Assembly: GCA_028564705.1 (NCBI GenBank) | Contig: JAPXFQ010000899.1 | Span: 682,001-746,000 of the forward strand | Reading direction: 5' to 3' | DNA from: Apricaphanius iberus | Lineage: Eukaryota > Chordata > Actinopteri > Cyprinodontiformes > Aphaniidae | DNA: 64,000 nt | Part shown: positions 33,901 through 46,289 of the stretch, one piece after another | Position numbering within the stretch: the stretch's first letter is position 1 | Layout: each line of letters opens with the position of its first letter | Notes under the pieces: model-generated | Told to the model about the DNA's origin: nothing | What the model saw: only the letters and a program-made list of their open reading frames with translations | Database searches by the model: none | Made by a program: the position numbers and the translations under genes

Positions 33901-34893
33901 AGTTATTTTCTGATCCAGTTTGAAATGCGCCGTGGATGGAACATATGATGTCCGTGAATTTTATAAACAAATTTTGATGCAGAAAAAACACAGATTTTCG
34001 ACCAGTGGCAAAAGTTACTTTAGGTTTTTTGTGAAAACGTTTAGCGAACTACAACTGCAGAAGAAGAAAGAGAGCGAGGGTCGTAACCTCCAGGACGAAG
34101 AAAGGAGCATTAAACCTCTATAAATCTGACCATGTGGAAAGTAGCAGCAATGTCGGGGTTAAAGCAGTCGGTGGAGTGAGAGCCAGCATGGAGGAGAAGC
34201 TCTACAACCTCTAGCTGAGTGTTTTACGGGCTATAGCTAGTGTTAGTTCCCATTAGCCAAATGGCGTCATATATGCGACTTCTGACTTCTGTTTTGTAAG
34301 CATTTTAAATGCAAATTTTAACAATCAAATACATCCTAAATCACTGGACAAACACATTAGAAATGTACATCATTAGTTATCATTTAGACCGAACTACAAC
34401 ATATATGTGAATTATCGTAAGAAAAAGCAGACCAGAAAATAACTTTTATCGCTCCTTGACTTTCATTCATTATTTTGTTGGTTTGGGGACCCATGGGCCG
34501 ACCGGAAGGGGAGGAGACTTAGGCTCCCCATATAGAAAACAGGATGTCGATTTTAAGAATAAAATAATGGCAGCCTACATGGTTTATTTAAAAAAAAAAG
34601 TACTTAGTGGCCCTGTGCTAGCACCATGATAACTCAGTGGCATTTGCAAAAACAATGAATATTCTTAAGATAAATCTGAAGACAATAAATATCTGACATT
34701 TCACCTGTACACTTACAAAGCTGTTTGGAAGTTCTTACATTTGTCCTGTAATCTGACCAAATATAACAAGCTAACGTTAGCATTGGCTACATCCTAATTC
34801 CAAGAAAAGAAATTTGTCATTTCCGAGTCCAAATCCAAGTTCAAGTCCTGATATTGCAAGCCCGAGTCCAAGTGCAAGTCATCGGCTTACTGC
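33901..34893. other. Intergenic, no gene seen
   Basis: Ordinary AT-rich sequence. A short frame at 33920-34123 has a basic Glu/Lys-rich end but no motif. The stretch 34140-34280 has the look of repeat DNA but no defined border. Confidence 0.45.
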
Positions 34894-35285
34894 TCAAATC
34901 AAGGCAGGACTCGAGTGCTCCAACCTCATCATCCATCTGCCGATACAATCATCGTCTCTCCTCTGAAAATGTCCAAACGGTCTCGGGCTGGCCTCTCTGA
35001 CTTTATCTCCAAAACATCTAACATGATCTGTACCTCTGTTGTACTCATTCCTTATGTTATTGGTCCTCATCACTCTCAGAGAGAATCCCAGCATCTTGAG
35101 TTCTGGAACCTCCTGTCTCTAAACCGTACAACATCGCTGGTCTCACTACTGCCTTGTACTTCTTTCTTTTTATTCTTGCTGAAACCTTTTTAGTTCACAT
35201 CCCCCACTTTTCTCCACTCATTCCAACCAGCTTGCACACGCTTCTTCACTTCTTTTCCCCTCTCTATATTGCTTTGGATCAAACA
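34894..35285 (-). mobile_element. LINE C-terminal fragment
   Basis: The minus strand reads, in pieces, VQAGWN and WRK (about 35210-35250), then IRNEYNRGTDHVRCFGDKVR and FGHFQRRDDDCIGR (34894-35094). This is the familiar C-terminal end of a fish non-LTR reverse transcriptase (RIRNEYIRGT... WFGHVQRRD type). Frames are broken between the pieces. The catalytic core is missing. Confidence 0.6.
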
Positions 35286-35555
35286 GAGTAGAGGAAGACT
35301 TTGAAGACATTTATGTCTCAAATTTAGAATTCAGAGAAAGTGTTTGTGTTGGTGACATCAAATCTTTTGACAGCTCCAAACGTTCTATTCTAGGGCCTAT
35401 CTCTTTAAAACTGGAATGATAATCCAGAAGCATCATGCCTGGATCTCTATTTTTTAATGTATGAACATGACAGGATAACGTTTAGTGGTCCGCTATTACT
35501 ATTAACATGTTTTTTTTTTGTTATTTCCTTCTGAATTTATAGGTATTGTGGTTTT

Positions 35556-35645
35556 ACCCTGGGACAGACAGGGAACCTGTCCAAGGTATATTTACTGCTC
35601 AACCTCTCACCCAATGACTGCTGGAGGTGTGCACCACCCCCCTTG
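35556..35645 (+). mobile_element. Degraded SINE fragment, related to the one at 46795
   Basis: CTGGGACAGACAGGGAACCTGTCCAAGG and CTCTCACCCAATGACTGCTGGAG parallel the 3' half of the element at 46795-47147 (ACTGGCGACCTGTCCAGGGTGTA, CGCCCGTTGACAGATGGAGATAGG). Only about 90 bp is recognisable. Confidence 0.45.
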
Positions 35646-36189
35646 GAACTTTCAAACCCCACTTTTGTTTTCTTATTTTGGACCCTACATGGACATAAAA
35701 ACCATAAAACACAAAGATATTTATTTGGTTATACTTACCGGCAGTTTTTGATCAAATGGATCAAATGAGCAGTTGCCCGCTGTGGTATAAAATAGTGCTC
35801 ACAAGCACCACAAGCCCCTTACCATGTTTTCTATTGCTTGTATGCATATGCATTGCAGTAGTCTTTTCCCGCTTAATGCTTAGAATAGGAGAACTATGCT
35901 AACTGCTTTCGATGGGACTGTAATGACCCCCAAAAGTTCAAGTTTAAGTTTATTTTCATATGAAACAGAAGCAAATGGTTCCTGTTACAATAAAACTCTT
36001 CCTTTGCCGTCTACATAATGCTAGTTTAATAATGCTAATAAAAACATGATTAAAAAGCAATAACTTAAAACAGATACGTTAAACAATGTATAGAGAAAAA
36101 GTGTAAGAAGTCATTCAAGTATTTAATTATGAATAAAAAATCCAATCAAACTTCTACAGGTTTCTTAGGAAATACAGCTGTTCTCAAAT

Positions 36190-36590
36190 AACGGTAACTC
36201 CGAAGTATTCAGTGGGCCACGTAAAGTCCACAGTAATGTGGACGAGATATTTGAAGAGGCTCACACATTCCACTTCCAACTCCCCTTATGAGCAGTGGTT
36301 CATGATGCTCGTTGCACTCTTTCATGTACACTATCATCATGTCCCTTTGTTTTGCTTATGTTGAGGGAGAGTTTATTGTCCTCGCAGCATGCCACAAGAC
36401 CTGCCACCTCGCTCCTGTATGCTTCTTCATCATCCCCAGAAATGCGACCGATCACAAAGGTGTCGTCTGCAAACTTCAGGATGATATTATCCATATGGGG
36501 AGCAAAACAGTCATATGTTAACAAGCTTTACAGAATGGGACTCAAAACACATCCCTGTGGAATACTCACGTTTGTAGTAATACTGCTGAG
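36190..36590 (-). mobile_element. LINE reverse transcriptase fragment (Rex1-like)
   Basis: On the minus strand the frame 36300-36524 contains LKFADDTFVIGRISGDDEEA, then LVACCEDNKLSLNISKTK. Just downstream, in another frame, comes a LFKYLVHIT-like strand. This is the FADD catalytic motif and the following fingers of a fish LINE. It is closely similar in layout to the plus-strand fragment at 37985-38890 (FADDTTVVGLIRGEEEA, LWCKDNNLAPNTQKTK). Both ends are truncated. Confidence 0.65.
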
Positions 36591-36600
36591 GTTTTATTAG

Positions 36601-37960
36601 GAATCCTGACAGATTGTGGCCTGTTTGTTAAGAAGATTGACTGGCTTGGGCATTCCCTACCCTAGCCCTCAAAATTTCTCATCAAACCCTGAAAGTGTTT
36701 TTCACCCCACTAAGAATATATTTACTTTAACCGAAGGATCCTAGGGCATCAATGAAGACGGCAGTATTGGAAATCTCTGGCTTTGGTGAATGCAACGGAA
36801 GCACAACAGTTTTACCAATCAGAGAAGAGTTGTACTGGAATGGAGAGTCCTCCGTGTTTTATTGGGTAACAGCCTGGTGTTTAATCGAAATTCTGGCATT
36901 GTTTCAAGTGGTCTTGAAAGAAGATGGACATCAGACGGACAATTCTTCAGTTGTGTGGCTGGGAGTAGGCTGTAAGTGTCTAGGCCAACACATTAAACCA
37001 GGTAAAAAAATTAGTAATTTAATTTCCTGTACCATAAGTCTTCCAAACAATATAAACATTAGGCAGATTATTCCCAACAGCAGTGTTTGCAAAAGCTGAA
37101 AATCATGGCACATGTTGACTGATGAGCAAATATACCGCCATATAAAAAAAATCTTAAAGAGACATTGGGTCTATCTGTGTCTCCCAATTGATTTGTGTCT
37201 CACAACAGCTCCTCATTTCCCCCAGAACCAAAAAATGCTGATGGACTGCTTCTCCTCTTAGCACAAGAACTTAGTACGCAAAGATCTGAAACATGCTGTT
37301 TGTATTTTATTATGTGTAGTTGCTTGATTATGGATAATAATGCTTGAATAATAATGTGTATATAAGCTTAAAAAAAGGCCTTATTAGGACTGCTGAGCAG
37401 GGGTGTATCCAGGAAGTTTTTAAAGAGGACTAAATGGGGGCTAGTGATTATCTTGGGGTGTCAAGCCAAAATGAAAGTAGGAGTTTGACAGGGAGTGACA
37501 GACTATTGTCTGTCAATAAATAAATAAAATGCATGGATAGTTGTAACTAATTAATGCTATTCTATCTTATTGATTTACATTCAATGAAATATTGTCTTCA
37601 CAAGAAGTGATCCTGTTGACATCTTTATAAATTCAGAACAGAAGCAGCAGAAGGCAGCAAGGCAGGATTAAAATCACTGACGAATCACCCACTTACTTAA
37701 CTTTTTTCACGGATAATTGTCTGTGAGGAAAAAACCCAGAGTAAACCACCTGAATAAATTAGACTACACCACTAATTAAAAACACTGTTTTGGTTTTCTT
37801 CTGAGTGCAAAGACCACTGTAATTCATGTTTTCAGTTATTCATATAGAGATTCATCAATGTTATTATTATTATTAGCCCACCTGATATAAATGTGGCAAC
37901 ATTTGATTTGATTTGATAATTTGATTTACTTTGAATGTTTAACTACCATATAGATTGGAT
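36601..37960. other. Spacer between two LINE fragments, no gene seen
   Basis: A 115-codon frame at 36752-37099 has no recognisable motif. A TTATTATTA run (about 37860) and TTTGATTTGATTTGATAATTTG (about 37904-37925) lie just before the next LINE. The latter resembles an L2-type tail left by an older insertion. Confidence 0.45.
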
Positions 37961-37984
37961 GAATGTTGTATTTCTTTGCGTCTC

Positions 37985-38890
37985 CAATGACACAGGGCTG
38001 TGTGTTGAGCCCCCTGCTCTACTCCCTCTTCACCCACGACTACGCCCCTGTCTATAGCTCCAATGCTATAATCAAGTTCGCAGATGACACCACAGTAGTG
38101 GGCCTGATCAGAGGGGAGGAGGAAGCAGCATATAGAGATGAGGTGCAGCATCTAGCTCTGTGGTGCAAAGACAATAACCTGGCACCCAATACCCAAAAGA
38201 CCAAGGAGATCACTGTGGATTACAGGAGAGCGAAGGGCAGTGCACACATCCCCCTCCACATCAGCGGTGCTGAGGTGGAACGAGTGTCTAGCTTTAAGTT
38301 CCTTGGAGTACACATCACTGAGAATCTTTCATGGTCTCTCACCTCCTCCAGCCTGGTGAAGAAGGCACATCAGCGCCTTCCCTTTCTACGAACTCTGAAG
38401 AAAGCACACCTATGCCCCAGGATCCTAACAGACTTCTACCGTTGTACCATCGAGAGCATACTCACTAACTGCATCTCTGTATGGTACGGCAACTGCAATG
38501 CTGCCGATCACAAGGCGCTACAAAGAGTAGTGAGATCTGCTCAAAGGACTATTGGTTCACAACTCCCCTCCATCCATGACACATTTCATAAACGCTGTAC
38601 TAATAAGGCCAAATCCATTGTCAAAGATGGCACCTGCCCAAACCATGGTCTTTTCAGTCTTCTGCCGTTGGGCAGGCGTTACAGGTGCCTGCGCTCCGCC
38701 TCCAGCAGGAAGAGGTGCAGCTTCTTCCCTGTGGCTGTAAATCTGCTGAATGGAACTTTACCACCTTGCTGTTGATAGTTTGACTGTTTGCTTTTTCACT
38801 CCTGTACTGTTTACTACTGTTTACTAATACACAATTTCAATACTGTATATACACTGCTATCTATTATATGTTATAATTAAAACTATATAA
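37985..38890 (+). mobile_element. 5'-truncated LINE with reverse transcriptase core (Rex1-like)
   Basis: An open frame from about 37985 to 38775 covers the second half of a reverse transcriptase. It has QGCVLSPLLYSLFTHD, IKFADDTTVVGL (catalytic FADD), LWCKDNNLAPNTQKTKEI, FKFLGVHITENLSW and a C-terminal CPNHGLFSLLPLGRRY, ending VNLLNG near the stop. About 115 bp of 3' UTR follows. The frame is open for 270 codons, so this copy is younger than its minus-strand relative at 36190-36590. The family, Rex1 or close, is by recall. Confidence 0.75.
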
Positions 38891-41853
38891 TTGAGCAAAT
38901 ACTTACAGTAAATGAAACCTGAACTCAAATCATGTTGCAAAGGTCAGTTCCCTTTTATGATTGCCTTTTGATAACATTTATGATAGAATAAACCCGATGA
39001 TATACTCTGTTTATAGATAGCCTAGACAGGAAAGAGAATAAGGAGATGATAGTAGCAGGCACAGAGGTCCAACCTGGAACCTGGCACAGAACCTACTTTT
39101 GTGCTTTTTAGGGAAGTAAAATAAAATAATTGTTAATTCTTGACTTTTTCCCTCCTGTCTAATTTGATATCAATACTGATTTTCAAGATCATGTTTACAT
39201 TGTCCCATTTAAATGTAAAAATATATAAAATTTGAATTACATATTGCAGTATTTGGCATTAAACAAGATGCCCCAATACCCAAGAAAGGTAAGAATGCGT
39301 GTAAGAATAAAAATATATATATAATAAAAATGTTTATCTAATGTGTACTCATAATTTTATTAATTACGTCTCATATCATAGAGCCAACATCATAATATGA
39401 GTAACATCCTGTCTGCTCCTCATATCACTCTCTGGTCAATATGGTAATGTTTGAACATGCCTTTAAAAATACAATTTACCACAAAAACAATCACAAGGTG
39501 CAGGAAAAATACACTTAACCATAACACGGATTTAATTGGAGCCCTGTGGCTGTTTCCCTCTAAGGAGACGGTCCCATCTGGGCCACTTTTAAAAGCTTCT
39601 CAGAGAGCTGGTTTGCGTAGCTTTCTCTTTCTTGGAAGCTGTCGGCTCTTCCTCTGTCTCTTCACAGGAACTTTTCTTTTTCGCAAAGAAACATTTCAGA
39701 TATCTCTGTGTTTAAATCATTTTGAAAGCTTGTCAGTTTGGTTTTAGCAGTAATGCTTTGACATGAGTCAAGAGCTGGATGTAACAGCGAGAATCCGCTC
39801 AGTTTCCAAACTGAATCAACGTTTAGATTTAAATAAAGAAAGCAAAAAGAAATACAGTAAGTGATTTATTTGCGGCCAATGTACCAATTGACCCAGGAAA
39901 CAGTACTGGTCTGGGGGTTGGAGACCGCTGAGGGTGTGGGCTCAGCCCCCAATGTTCCCAGTTCCAGGAAACACCCCTGCTGTCACCTATTTGTTTGTGG
40001 CAAAGTATCTCAACAATTAGGATTTTACGTCACTTGTTAAACACAGAGATCATCTAGTCATTTGTAATCTTGGAAGACCTGGAAAAAACTCATACTGCAG
40101 CCAAGTTTTGCAAGATGTCATAGTTTGTGTCCCTGTGGGGGGAACCTCTATGCACATTTCCTATCTAATAACATTTCAAGCTTGAACGATAGGGTTCAAT
40201 CTCGAAATTTGGGTTAAAAAAGACAGCAGAAAAGTAAATATTTGTTTGAACCTTTTTTAGGTGGAATTGATATGTTGTAATATTATGCTGTAACGCTGCG
40301 TCTGACAGGAACGTCTATGCTTACAGTTCCATAATAACAGCTGTCAATACCCTAGAGAGGTAAGGAAAAAGGAATACATACATGCAAGATCATTATTATC
40401 ATTTCCATCCACAAGCTAAATGCTCCTTCATGACCAGTTTTTACAGCTCAGCAGAAACTGTTTGGGATGATACCAGCAACCTTTGACACTTGATTTACTC
40501 TGCATCGTGTCACAAATTAACCACATGACTCAGTCTTATGCCTCATTGTGTAAACATATTTTTATCTTTTTTTTTTTATCTCTGTCCCTTGATTAGAAGT
40601 ATGTGCTATCAATGAAATAAAGGGGCATTACCTAGGTCTGACTGAGTATTACAGCTGTTTATTGGGTTTGCTTTGAGTGAGGATTGTTTGTACTGCTGGG
40701 TGTGTTTGTCTATGTCTGTTGTTATAGTATTTCAAGATGGAGCTTGGGCAAACACAGGCCTTTGACGGTGGATAATCTTGAATATTCTGCAGACAAAGTA
40801 AAACAAAATACACTCAAAACTTTAATACGTCATGTGTAATTGTTATTATTTTTGATTGTTCAAATGGAAAAATATTAATGCTTTTCCAGCAGTTACATTC
40901 AACCCAATAAGCAAACATTAGGTATTGATTATATTATGTCCACATGGACTATTCTCCCTTTAGAATTTTGTCATCATATACATACAGAGGTTTTCTATGC
41001 TTTGACAAAAAGCATTCTTATCTTCATTCATTTTCTTTGTTTTCTGACTGACTGATCTCCGATCAAACAGGTGTGTCATGACATTTAGAGATGTTGTGCA
41101 ACTATTGACATTTTTACTGATCAAAGACAGATGAGGAATCCACTGCATGAAACTCCTCCAGCTTTGCAATATCTGAGCCATGAATCAGGTACATATGACT
41201 TTGGGAAGGGCTGATTAAATCTACAAACTATAAGACCAAAGACTGGGTGGGACTGAGTCAATAGACTTTCAATTCAAGGAAAAATACAATTATCAGTCAA
41301 TACTGCTGAATAACAATGAGGTTGGATAAAGATCAACTGGTTTATGATTATTATTTGTTTATAAAACTAATATTAGTATATTCACTTGATGATATTTCTC
41401 TTTGAGTAATATATATCATGATAGACTTTTCTGGCACAAACCAGATTCGATTCACTGCAAGCCTAACAGTAGTTTTATTTGAAAGAGGAAAGAAAAAATA
41501 AAGTCTGCCACCAAGCGGACATACAAAGAAATAACTTTTTTTTTTAGTTTCCACTTATAATTTTTTTTGATTTATTTATTTGTGCTTGTTCTTTCAAAAT
41601 GAGAAAGCTGCTGAAATTGAAACAGAAAATACTTACATGTTGCGTTAAGTTGAGAGTAGTGTAAGGTGGTTTTGTTCTGCCAGTGCTTACGGAGATAATC
41701 AAGTAATAATGAAAAAACAGGAAATTTCTCTGCTTGAACAAGCTGCTGTGAAGGAATGTTTTAAAGAGTTCCAAGAATTTGACTGTGAAACTCACCAAGC
41801 CAGGGAGGGAGAGAAGTTAATACCGGAACTTTCTGATCCTTCCAAGGTTCATG
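38891..41853. other. Intergenic, no gene seen
   Basis: AT-rich sequence with short chance frames only. The stretch 39890-39970 (GGTCTGGGGGTTGGAGACCGC...) is G-rich and slightly self-complementary but has no A/B box pattern. A T run lies near 40567-40580. Confidence 0.5.
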
Positions 41854-42150
41854 TACAGGTCCTTCTCAAAAAAATAGCATATTGTGATAAAGTTCATTAT
41901 TTTCTGTTATGTACTGATAAACATTAGACTTTCATATAGTCTAGATTCATTACACACAACTGAAGTAGTTCAAGCCTTTTATTGTTTTAATACTGATGAT
42001 TTTGGCAAAAAAGTAAAGAAAAACCAAAGATTCCTATCTAAAAAAATTAGCATATTTCATCCGACAAATAAAAGAAAAGTGTTTTTAACACAAAAAAAGT
42101 CAAGCTTCAAATAATTATGTTCAGTTATGCACTCAATACTTGGTTGGTAA

Positions 42151-43070
42151 TTATTTTGCAACGCGGCGTGGCATGGAGGCAATCAGCCTGTGGCACTGCT
42201 GAGGTGTTATGGAGGCCCAGGATGCTTCGATAGCGGCCTTAAGCTCATCCAGAGTGTTGGGTCTTGCGTCTCTCAACTTTCTCTTCACAATATCCCACAG
42301 ATTCTCTATGGGGCTCAGGTCAGGAGAGTTGGCAGGCCAATTGTGCACAGTAATACCATGGTCAGTAAACCATTTAGCAGTAGTTTTGGCACTGTGAGCA
42401 GGTGCCAGGTCGTACTGAAAAATTAAATCTTCATATCCATAAAGCTTTTCAGCAGATGGAAGCATGAAGTGCTCCAAATTCTCCTGATAGCTAGCTGCAT
42501 TGACACTGCCCTTGATAAAACACAGGGGACCAACACCAGCAGCTGACATGGCACCCCAGACCATCACTGACTTTGGGTACTTGACACCGGACTTCAGGCA
42601 TTTTGGCATTTCCTTCTCCCAAGTCTTCCTCCAGACTCTGGCACCTTGACTTCCGAATGATATGCAAAATTTGCTTTCATTCGAAAAAAGTACTTTGGAC
42701 CAGTAAGCAACAGTCCAGTGCTGCTTCTCTGTAGCCCAGGTCAGGCGCTTCCTCCGCTGTTTCCCATTTCCTGCACACGCCTGTGCACGGTGGCTCTGGA
42801 TGTTTCTACTCTAGACTCAGTCCACTGCTTCCGCAGTTCCCCCAAGGTCTGGAATTGGTCCTTCTCCACAATCTTCCTCAGGGTCCGGTCATCTCTTCTC
42901 GTTGTGCAGTGTTTTCTGCCACACTTTTTCCTTCCCACAGACTTCCCACTGAGGTGCCTTGATACAACACAGCCTATTCGTTCGGAAAAAAAATTCTGTG
43001 TCGTACCCTCTTCCTTGAGGGTGTCAATGATGGCCTTCTGGACAACAGTCAGGTCGGCAGTCTTACCCAT
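42151..43070 (-). pseudogene. Tc1-like transposase, inactivated
   Basis: The frame at 42741-43070 gives the paired helix-turn-helix region with the RRDDRTLRKIV and TLGELRKQW stretches. The second frame runs from about 42767 down to 42151 and carries the DDE catalytic domain. Defects are a frame break around 42765, with several residues of the linker seemingly lost, and Asp-to-Asn in the first catalytic position. The WPANSPDLSPIENLWDIVKR motif is intact. The function would have been cut-and-paste transposition of the surrounding inverted repeats. Confidence 0.85.
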
Positions 43071-43150
43071 GATTGCGGTTTTGAGTAATGAACCAGGCTG
43101 GGAGTTTTTAAAAGCCTCAGGAATCTTTTGCAGGTGTTTAGAGTTAATTA

Positions 43151-43759
43151 GAGCGTTTTCACATGGTACGGGAGTCCGTACTAGGTTACCGTATTTGGTC
43201 ACAATCCACTTATTTCGTACCATGTGAACACAGACTGGACCGTGCCAAGATACGGCCAGAGAGACCTGCCTTGGAGATAGTATCCGAGTCCAGGTACGAG
43301 CGGCCACGGATCATGTGAACACAACCCGTGATCTGGCAGCACTCAAGACAATAGACGTGCTCCACGCGGAAATGACGACACCGCTGGCCGAAATTACAGA
43401 ATCACCTCGCGACCACAAAAATACCAAAACAACACGATTCAAGCATCCCACAGCAACACAGCAGATTACAAAACGCCGGGTTTACAACAACACTCACCCT
43501 GTAGATGGCTTCAGGTAGCAGCTGACCAATAGACCAGTTTGTATACATTCTAGGCTGTTGCTCATTTTATGACGTTGGTACTTCTCACTCCCTTGTTTGT
43601 TGGATAACTACAGACTTATTTGTATACCGCCACCTGCTGTTTAGGTGTAGTAAAACACTGGATACATGTACGGGTCAAATATGTGCCATCTGAACAGAAG
43701 AAATTTGCATTTTCTCTGGCCGTATTCTGGCACGGCCACACATGTGAAAACGGCTGTAG
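43151..43759. mobile_element. Inverted-repeat element nested in the Tc1 transposon
   Basis: About 610 bp interrupts the usual spacer between Tc1 terminal repeat and transposase. The left end reads AGCGTTTTCACATG and the right end CATGTGAAAACGGCT, inverted copies of each other. The subterminal parts (TACGGCCAGAG / TCTCTGGCCGTA) are also inverted. Base composition is more G+C-rich than the host element. TAG occurs on both sides as a possible 3-bp duplication, which would hint at a PIF/Harbinger-type element, but this is not secure. No transposase frame is visible. Confidence 0.6.
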
Positions 43760-44010
43760 TTGATTCAGATGATTAGGTTAATAGCTCGTTTAGGGAACCT
43801 TTTCATGATATGCTAATTTTTTGAGATAGGAATTTTTGGTTTTTCTTTACTTTTTTGCCAAAATCATCAATATTAATTCAATAAAAGGCTTGAACTACTT
43901 CAGTTATGTGTAATGAATCTAGAATATATGAAAATATAATGTTTATCAGTACATTACAGAAAATAATGAACTTTATCACAATATGCTAATTTTTGAAGAA
44001 AGGACCTGTA

Positions 44011-45736
44011 GTCTGTTAGGTAGACTGAAACTCACCACTGTTGGGGGGAAATAATAGGCCTATTCCTTAAGTTTAGAAGTGGGGAGAGGCAAAATGTATT
44101 TATTTATTTAGTTAATAGGGACATTGCACAACAAATGTGTTGCACAGACCAGAGATAGCCATGCTAATTTTCAGTTGTCCCTGGGCAGAAGCGAAGTGAC
44201 AGCATATTTATACAGTGGCCAGTGAGCAATCTCATTTAAGAGTCCATTCCCTATATAAAATACAGATACAGCGCCAGCAAAATAATCACTTCAACAAACA
44301 TTCAGATGCAATATTATTATTATTATTATATTTACCATTTGTAATTACAATTAACAGTTTAAGAAAAAAATTACCCTCTTTCATTTCTGTAATTTACTGA
44401 ACAGAAAAGTTAAAAATGTATTTATGGTGATGGGATCAAATCTTGCAGTCGGAGCTCTAAAGGGGTCCCACAAGCTTCTGTTGTCCGACCACTCTTGTTT
44501 GTGTTTTTTTCCCCTCGGATGTATGCTCAGAGTCTAAATGCCCACATATATCAGGGTGACATGATAATTTTTACACAGACATAAAATGTAATCTTTAATA
44601 TCTCTCACGTATCAAATTTGGATCTTTATGTTTACCGACCAAAAAAGTTATTCTTCCCAATATACATTTTTGTGTGTGTTGTTTTTTAAGTTCATCAAAG
44701 GTTCATACATCTTCTCAGTCTTTCTGACTGAGATGATGATGGTATTTTAATATTTATTGCTACTGTATTTACTTACGGCTTAATTCATATCTAAATTAAT
44801 TATTTATTATTCTTCCTCCAATAATAAATATCTCAGGTGGAATACGCTAATACTAAATGACATCATAGGATGGAAAATATGGAATTATATCATATATGAA
44901 TAGATTTGAACTATCAACTCATATCTCTGGGTAATGTACATTTTTTTCACAGTGGAAAAATCATTAATTGTATTTGCACATCAAAATTAAAGTGCTTTAG
45001 GATGGCCTGATGTAAGAGAGGCTTGTAAAGAAAAACATAGAGATAAATCAATAAACCTATTCTCTTTAAGTCTTTAGCTGATGATAAATTGTATCATAAG
45101 CTCTCAGCAGGCAAAAAACATTTGTCGTAAACTATAATGTTTTGTAAGATATTATTGATACTTATAACACAGTTATTTTTTTCTTCGTTGGTTATTAAAC
45201 ATGTCCAAAACGTGCTCTAACTTTCTCCCTACACATTCACAGTAGCATGATGATCTCCTTTACATGCAGAGGGTTAATGTAAGTTAATACACCTCCTTCC
45301 AGCTAAGTCTTATTTGGTCCTCTCTCTGCTCGGCTGCACCGGTAATTTAACTCTTTCTTGTCCGCATCCCATCAAGGAGTTAAATTGCATGGATTTGATA
45401 GCTTTGCTTAACTATTTCAAAGAACAGAAATCATTCTCATTAAAGAAAAAAAATATAATTTTCTTATGTTTTTAAAAAACGAGAAGAAATTGTGCTTTCA
45501 TAATCAGGGAGCTCTCGTCATAGGTTTTGAAAAGAAGGCAGAATATTTTATGTATTTATCAACAAAATGAATCCTAATACATTCTATTTCTTTAAAATGT
45601 ATGAGTACGAGTAAACGAAACAAAATCTAACAAAAAATAACAAACAGTAAAAGTGCCAACTTCTTCAGGGAGCAAAGGTTTGAAAAACTGTTGATTAAGG
45701 TGATAAAATTAACTTTTATTAAGGTGGTTCTGTGTG
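44011..45736. other. Intergenic, no gene seen
   Basis: The stretch 44095-44210 (AGGGACATTGCACAACAAATG... CCCTGGGCAGAAG) looks like repeat DNA but its borders are not clear. The rest is AT-rich without coding signal. Confidence 0.45.
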
Positions 45737-45964
45737 ACTGGGTGACTGTGGCTCGGTGGTAGAGTAGTTGGCTTGCAATTGGAGGGTCGTAGGTTCGATT
45801 CCAGCTTCCTCCAGTCACATGTCAATGTGCCCCTGGGCAAGGCACTTAACCCCACAAATTCTACATTGTCCTACCGAGCAATGTTGGCTATTGGTGTATG
45901 AATGGGTGAATGTGGCTTCAGTATGACTAGAAAAGCGCTATATAAGTTCAGTCCATTTACCATT
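45737..45964 (+). mobile_element. tRNA-derived SINE, family 1 (copy 2, best preserved)
   Basis: It has an A-box-like TGGCTCGGTGGTAGAGTAG and a B-box GGTTCGATTCC at the right spacing for an internal RNA polymerase III promoter. A unique body follows (CCCCTGGGCAAGGCACTTAACC), then the shared tail AAAGCGCTATATAAGTTCAGTCCATTTACCATT. A real tRNA gene is excluded because the acceptor stem does not close. Confidence 0.8.
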
Positions 45965-45999
45965 CTGTGACCATAGTGGCCTTTCTTTTGACAGCTGTT

Positions 46000-46140
46000 A
46001 GCTTAGAAAGGGGGAGAGAAGTAAGAGAAGACTTGCAAAAAAGATCCACTAGGACAGGACTTGAATTCTGGTCAACCGCATTTAGGACTGAGGCCTCTAC
46101 ACGGGGTACCCGTACTAACCACTACACCACCCCACGGCCT
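46000..46140 (-). mobile_element. tRNA-derived SINE, family 2, reverse orientation
   Basis: On the minus strand it begins GGCCGTGGGGTGGTGTAGTGGTTAGTACGGG (A-box region) and continues to a B-box-like GAATTCAAGTCCTG. It ends in a pyrimidine-rich body (CTTACTTCTCTCCCCCTTTC). It differs from the SINE immediately before it. Confidence 0.55.
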
Positions 46141-46289
46141 TTTTATTATGACTTTGTTAGCCTCCCAGCATTTTAATAAAGTAGTCTATAGTTCAAGTCC
46201 ATATCCAAGAAGTAAATGATTAACAGTGAAAATCCAATAGGTATTTAAAGAGAGCCATTTCTGATATTTCAGCGTCTAACACCAAAATC

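Larger units (their letters stand above)
41856..44008 (-). mobile_element. Tc1/mariner-family transposon with ~205-bp terminal inverted repeats
   Basis: Both ends begin CAGGTCCTT and are flanked by TA (41854-41855 and 44009-44010), the Tc1/mariner target. The terminal repeats extend about 205 bp (41856-42060 against about 43803-44008). The transposase is on the minus strand. An N-terminal DNA-binding part starts at 43070 (MGKTADLTVVQKAIIDTL), and a C-terminal catalytic part ends at 42151. The second Asp (FQYDLAPAHS) and the Glu (SPIENLWD) are 34 residues apart, the DD34E pattern. The first Asp, expected in an LFSDE-type motif, is Asn here (SNE, about 42690). The two halves are in different frames, with a shift or short deletion near 42765. 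It is therefore inactive. A separate inverted-repeat element has inserted at about 43151-43759. Confidence 0.9.

Noticed and set aside
45742..45815. Possible tRNA gene
   Set aside because: A and B boxes are present, but the cloverleaf ends do not pair, and the segment continues into a shared repeat body and tail, so it is a SINE.
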